This document shows, in pieces, positions 60,352-64,000 of a stretch of DNA of 64,000 bases; within the stretch, counting starts at the first letter, position 1; each line of letters starts with the position of its first letter. Below the pieces are notes generated by a model. The model had not been told where the DNA came from. It searched no databases and saw only the letters and a list, made by a program, of their open reading frames with translations. Made by a program: the position numbers and the translations under genes. The stretch comes from Lentisphaerae bacterium GWF2_49_21 (GTDB taxonomy: Bacteria > Verrucomicrobiota > Lentisphaeria > Victivallales > GWF2-50-93), in NCBI GenBank assembly GCA_001804805.1, contig MHBH01000043.1, positions 40,553 through 104,552 on the forward strand. The letters run 5' to 3'.

Positions 60352-62145
60352 CTACCTCGCTTCCGAAGTCGCAGCATCAAAGTCGGCCACGGCTTTCTCA
60401 AGGTCGAACGCAGGACAGAACCTGTCATCCTTTGCCTTGATTCTGTTTTTGTATAATTCAGGAAAATTCTTGATTGTCGTCACAATCGGGTTGAGGGCGG
60501 TCTGTCCGAGCCCGCAACGGTTCTTCTTCATTATCAGCTGCCATTTGGTGAACGCCGCAACATCCTTTTCCGTGGCCTTGCCTTCGATTATCCTCTCCAT
60601 GATGAGTTTGCTCATGCCTGAAAGGGCGCGGCACGGCACACATGAACCGCATGACTCGTCCCTGAAGAACTCAGTGAAATTAAGGACGACATCCTTCAGG
60701 AGATCGCGTTTTTCCCCTATGATTATGAGCGAGCCGCCGGTGGCGAGATCCTCATAGGAGAGTTCGCGTGAAAATTCATCCGGGCCTATGCACGAACCGG
60801 AAGGACCGCCGACCTGGACGGCCTGGGTTTCAGAAGCCTCCACCATCTTAAGTATGTCATTGACGGTGAATCCCCATTCGATCTCGTAGATGCCCGGTTT
60901 TCTACAGTCGCCGGAGACGCTTATCACCTTCGTCCCCTTTGATTCTTTTGTCCCGAGCTTGTTGTACCATTCAGAACCGTTGATCAGAATCCTTACGACT
61001 GAGCAGAGCGTCTCGACGTTGTTTACTACGGTCGGCTTCTGCAGATAACCCTTCTCGACCGGGAACGGCGGCCTGTCGCGAGGTTCGCCGCGCTTTCCCT
61101 CGGCGGATTCGATGAGCGCCGACTCTTCACCGCAGACATAGGCACCGGCACCGAACTGTATCTTGATGTTGAAATCGAATCCATGCTTGCCGGAGATAAA
61201 AGTTCCGAGAAGATTTTCATTCCGCATCTGCTCCAGGATATCTTCAAGATATTTCCTCAGATACCGGTATTCATTCCTGAGATAGAGTATCCCATGCTTT
61301 GCACCGACGGCATAACCGGCGACAGCCATCCCTTCAAAGACAAGACGGGGAAATTCGGTCAGGATGACCCTGTCCTTGAAAGTTCCCGGTTCGCCCTCAT
61401 CGGCGTTGCAGAAAATATATTTGACGTCGCCCGGAGCCTTCTTCGCGACCTCCCATTTCATTCCCGTCGGGAATCCGGCGCCGCCACGTCCGCGGACATA
61501 TGACGACTTGACCAGCTGTATGATCTCGTTCGAGCTCATGCTGACGGCTTTTTTGATTCCGGAGCCGGGCACGTAGTCGGCAAACACGACTTCGCCCCTT
61601 TTCATGATATTGCTGTTGACCATTGAGCGGACTAGAGGATTTGAGTTCTGTCCGTCGCCATACTTCTTCCCCTTCAGCTCCTCGACGGTTTTTCCGGCCT
61701 TCATGCCGGCGACGAGCTCCTTCGCCTTTGCCGAAGTGAGGCAGGTGAATATCTCCTCGTTGATGATTGCCGCAGGTTCCTGGTCGCTCATTCCGATGCA
61801 TGCGGTGTCAAAGAGTCCGATCAGCCCGTCCTTGGAGACCGAACCGAACTTGCATCCCGCAAGCTCCTCGAAGGTTTTTGCCACTTCGTCCCTTCCGCAG
61901 AAGACGGCGAGGACGCTGGTATTAAGGTAGACCGTGTATTTCCCGCGCGGCTCCTTTGCGAAGAAATGGTAGAATGAAACAGTCTGCTCGATGCTGACCT
62001 TCGGAATGTCAAGGGCCTTCGAGATCTGATCTATCGTCCACTCGGAGAGATATCCGAGCTCGGACTGGATGTCCATCAGGATATCCATCAGCCTGGTCTC
62101 ATCCCCGTTATATCTCTTTATTACGTTGTTGACTGTATTTCCCAT
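60352..62145 (-). CDS. hoxF: NAD-reducing diaphorase subunit HoxF with NuoE-like N-terminus
   Basis: A 597-residue fusion. Residues about 1-150 resemble NuoE/HoxE; residues about 165-597 are NuoF-like, with FMN loop VRGRGGAGFPTGMKW (218-228), an NADH-binding Gly-rich part and the [4Fe-4S] motif ESCGSCVPC. In the NuoE-like part the normal CxxxxC and CxxxC pairs are not intact: S120 follows C116 in place of Cys, and the first pair is missing. So this [2Fe-2S] is probably absent. First gene of the hox run; SD GCGAGG upstream of the start. Confidence 0.93.
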   Translation of the reverse strand: MGNTVNNVIKRYNGDETRLMDILMDIQSELGYLSEWTIDQISKALDIPKVSIEQTVSFYHFFAKEPRGKYTVYLNTSVLAVFCGRDEVAKTFEELAGCKFGSVSKDGLIGLFDTACIGMSDQEPAAIINEEIFTCLTSAKAKELVAGMKAGKTVEELKGKKYGDGQNSNPLVRSMVNSNIMKRGEVVFADYVPGSGIKKAVSMSSNEIIQLVKSSYVRGRGGAGFPTGMKWEVAKKAPGDVKYIFCNADEGEPGTFKDRVILTEFPRLVFEGMAVAGYAVGAKHGILYLRNEYRYLRKYLEDILEQMRNENLLGTFISGKHGFDFNIKIQFGAGAYVCGEESALIESAEGKRGEPRDRPPFPVEKGYLQKPTVVNNVETLCSVVRILINGSEWYNKLGTKESKGTKVISVSGDCRKPGIYEIEWGFTVNDILKMVEASETQAVQVGGPSGSCIGPDEFSRELSYEDLATGGSLIIIGEKRDLLKDVVLNFTEFFRDESCGSCVPCRALSGMSKLIMERIIEGKATEKDVAAFTKWQLIMKKNRCGLGQTALNPIVTTIKNFPELYKNRIKAKDDRFCPAFDLEKAVADFDAATSEAR

Positions 62146-62347
62146 GGAAACCTCGCTATAAGTATTTGCGATTTTGAAATCCTTATCCCTATCAAAGAAG
62201 TAAACATTAACGCGTAAAATGCACAGAACAATTGGTTTTTCATTATTTTCCTGATTTTTCCATCTATTTTAATTTGGAAACAATGAAGTATTATCAAGAA
62301 TGCGTTATATTAACCAGTTCGCAATATATTTTAACTGACAGGAAAAC

Positions 62348-63091
62348 ATGAATATAAAACCGTCAAATATAATTAAGGGAGTCATACTTGCAGGAGGGAC
62401 CGCCTCGAGACTGCGTCCGCTCACCAACGTGACCAACAAGCATCTTCTGCCGGTCGGCAGGAAGCCTATGATCTATTATCCCATAGAGAAAATGACAGGT
62501 GCGGGCATTGAGGATATCCTGATCGTGACCGGAGTCGACCACATGGGCGATGTCGTCGGACTTCTCGGTTCAGGCAAGGATTTCAACTGCCGTTTCACCT
62601 ACAAGGTGCAGGACCAGGCCGGAGGGATCGCCCAGGCGCTGAGCCTCGCCGAAGACTTTGCGCATGGGACGCCAGTGGCTGTGATCCTCGGCGACAATAT
62701 CTTTGAAGACTCGATGAAACCGTATCTCGATAAATATCTGAAGCAGAAAAAAGGCGCCAGCATCCTGCTGAAGTCCGTAAAGGATCCGCAGAGGTTCGGA
62801 GTTGCCGAGGTAAAAGGCGACAAGGTCCTCTCAATAGTGGAAAAACCGAAACAGCCGAAATCGGACATGGCGGTGACCGGAATTTATTTCTTTGACGGCG
62901 AAGTCTTTGATATCATCAGGACTCTCAAGCCTTCGGCTCGCGGCGAACTTGAGATAACCGACGTCAACAACGAATATATCAGGCTCGGAACAATGACATG
63001 GAGCAAGATGAGCGGATGGTGGAGTGATGCAGGAACATTCGAATCCTTGTCCAATGTCCAGAAACTTGTCGAGGAAAATCCCCCCAGATGA
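62348..63091 (+). CDS. rmlA: glucose-1-phosphate thymidylyltransferase (short form)
   Basis: A 247-residue nucleotidyltransferase. GVILAGGTASRLRPLTNVTNKHLLPV is the nucleotide-binding start and KPMIYYPIEKM the sugar-phosphate part; VILGDNIFE holds the Mg-binding Asp and GVAEVKGDKVLSIVEKP the second sugar part. It is 40-50 residues shorter than E. coli RmlA, lacking the C-terminal regulatory extension, as in several PVC and Bacteroidota forms. It makes dTDP-glucose for rhamnose and overlaps rmlD in ATGA. Confidence 0.88.
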   Translation: MNIKPSNIIKGVILAGGTASRLRPLTNVTNKHLLPVGRKPMIYYPIEKMTGAGIEDILIVTGVDHMGDVVGLLGSGKDFNCRFTYKVQDQAGGIAQALSLAEDFAHGTPVAVILGDNIFEDSMKPYLDKYLKQKKGASILLKSVKDPQRFGVAEVKGDKVLSIVEKPKQPKSDMAVTGIYFFDGEVFDIIRTLKPSARGELEITDVNNEYIRLGTMTWSKMSGWWSDAGTFESLSNVQKLVEENPPR

Positions 63092-63951
63092 GCAAAATTG
63101 CAATACTTGGCGGAAGGGGCATGCTCGGAACGGATCTTGCGAAACTCGCAAAATCCGCAGGCCTCGATGTCGCCGTGTTCGATCTTCCTGAATTCAACAT
63201 CACTCGTCCATCCGACATACAGAAGGCGGTTTCCTCGGCCGATATAATCGTGAACTGCGCCGCCTACACGCATGTAGACAAGGCTGAAACGGAAAAGGAT
63301 CTGTGCAGGGATGTCAACGCCATAGCGGTCGGGGCGCTTGGGAAAGCCGTAAGGAAACAAGGCAAGTATCTCATTCACTTGAGCACGGATTTCGTTTTCG
63401 GGGACAAGTCGTCGAAAAAGCTCAACGAGTCCGATCCGCCCAATCCTCTCAGCTGGTATGGCTCGACCAAGCTTGAGGGTGAAGACCTTCTCAAGGCATC
63501 GAAATGCCGTCATGCGACAGTAAGGGTCGAATGGACCTACGGAAGGACCGGTGTCAATTTCATCACCAAGCTCCTTGACGCTGCTGCAAAGTTTCCGAAG
63601 CTGAAGGTCGTAGGCGACCAGGTCGGCTCTCCGACATGGACCGTGGACGTCTCAAGGGCGCTTCTCTGCCTCGCTGCAAAACAGGCGGAAGGGCTGTACC
63701 ATTTCTCCGCCGATGGCTATGTAAACAGATTTGAAGTCGCGAAATTCATCCTTGACAGCAAAAATCTCAAGAAAGAGCTGAGCTCCTGCCTGAGCTCGGA
63801 TTATCCGACTCCCGCGAAACGGCCTTCAAATTCGCGTTTCGACTGTTCGAAGATCGACAAGATCCTTGATTTCAAAAGACCGGCCTGGCACGAGTCGATG
63901 GCAAAGTACCTGAAGGGGGTGTCAAGTCCTGATTTCGATTTGACACTTTAA
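63088..63951 (+). CDS. rmlD: dTDP-4-dehydrorhamnose reductase
   Basis: A 287-residue short-chain reductase. ILGGRGMLGTDLAKLA is the NAD(P)-binding Rossmann start, NCAAYTHVDKAETE the conserved loop, and WYGSTKLEGE the catalytic YxxxK. It completes dTDP-rhamnose; rmlB and rmlC are not in the window, so they may lie downstream. A GDP-mannose or CDP-sugar reductase is a weaker alternative. Confidence 0.88.
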   Translation: MSKIAILGGRGMLGTDLAKLAKSAGLDVAVFDLPEFNITRPSDIQKAVSSADIIVNCAAYTHVDKAETEKDLCRDVNAIAVGALGKAVRKQGKYLIHLSTDFVFGDKSSKKLNESDPPNPLSWYGSTKLEGEDLLKASKCRHATVRVEWTYGRTGVNFITKLLDAAAKFPKLKVVGDQVGSPTWTVDVSRALLCLAAKQAEGLYHFSADGYVNRFEVAKFILDSKNLKKELSSCLSSDYPTPAKRPSNSRFDCSKIDKILDFKRPAWHESMAKYLKGVSSPDFDLTL

Positions 63952-64000
63952 ATTAAAATTACTTTGATTAGAACAATGATTTATTTCTTCAAACAACTTG

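Noticed and set aside
63952..64000. Start of another gene at the window end
   Set aside because: An ATG at about 63976 opens only eight codons before the edge and has no SD; too little to support a call.

Overview
The window looks like a chromosomal segment of a Gram-negative bacterium of the PVC group, most likely a Lentisphaerota (Victivallales-type) genome. This is an inference. It rests on Kdo and heptose genes for lipopolysaccharide, a prepilin-like protein with an FTLIELLVV leader and a C-terminal H-X9-DG motif next to secreted carbohydrate-active proteins and a GntR/LacI-type regulator, many small lipoproteins, and a dense population of intergenic hairpin repeats. About 55 protein genes are supported. 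No rRNA, tRNA, CRISPR array, complete transposon or prophage was seen.

Layout. 1-2.6 kb (minus): kdsB-kdsA-kdsC-lptC, for Kdo synthesis and LPS transport. 3.9-6.0 kb (minus): a membrane protein, then hldA and gmhB for ADP-heptose. 6.2-7.9 kb: a large coiled-coil envelope protein, a 37-residue membrane peptide and a lipoprotein. 8.4-11.3 kb (minus): RNase R and an SGNH hydrolase. 11.7-16.8 kb: panB, ispD, two lipoproteins, proS. 17.1-18.6 kb: two tandem paralogous secreted coiled-coil proteins. 18.8-20.8 kb: nifU-nifS for Fe-S clusters. 21.2-27.7 kb: a carbohydrate locus (regulator, prepilin-like protein, beta-helix-like protein, 1023-residue lipoprotein glycosidase candidate). 27.7-33 kb: pgi, a KamA/EpmB-type radical SAM enzyme, two zinc-ribbon proteins, der. 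33-37.2 kb (minus): DUF3592 protein, zinc-ribbon protein, lemA, htpX and a secreted serpin. 37.7-41.3 kb: pyrE-secA. 41.4-48.1 kb: a vapBC pair with a frameshifted toxin, a uroporphyrinogen-decarboxylase-family protein, a DUF255 thioredoxin-like protein, a TatD-like hydrolase and a RACo-like corrinoid-protein activator. 48.5-56.2 kb: secreted proteins, a GH2 glycosidase and two GT-C membrane glycosyltransferases. 56.5-62.1 kb (minus): a bidirectional NAD-linked [NiFe] hydrogenase operon (hoxF-U-Y-H, an L7/L12-like membrane peptide and a maturation protease). 62.3-64 kb: rmlA and rmlD.

The most unusual content is non-coding. The gaps between genes are packed with short hairpin elements whose loops and flanks are conserved while the stems change by paired substitutions. 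At least six classes are visible, some with GNRA-type tetraloops. Beside them lie degenerate tandem arrays of 7-bp units. One such array of 63 bp (9 x 7) sits in frame inside the RNase R gene. A separate set of perfect hairpins with three-base loops fills whole gene-to-gene gaps, from the start codon of one gene to the stop codon of its neighbour. Exchange of stems around a fixed loop is what selection on folded RNA, or a mobile element whose ends must fold, would leave behind. I do not recognise these elements as a described family, and they are the best candidate here for an undescribed system.

Functionally, the genes describe a strict or facultative anaerobe that builds LPS, secretes glycosidases, balances NADH through a soluble hydrogenase and may use corrinoid-dependent methyl transfer. 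All of this is inferred from gene content.
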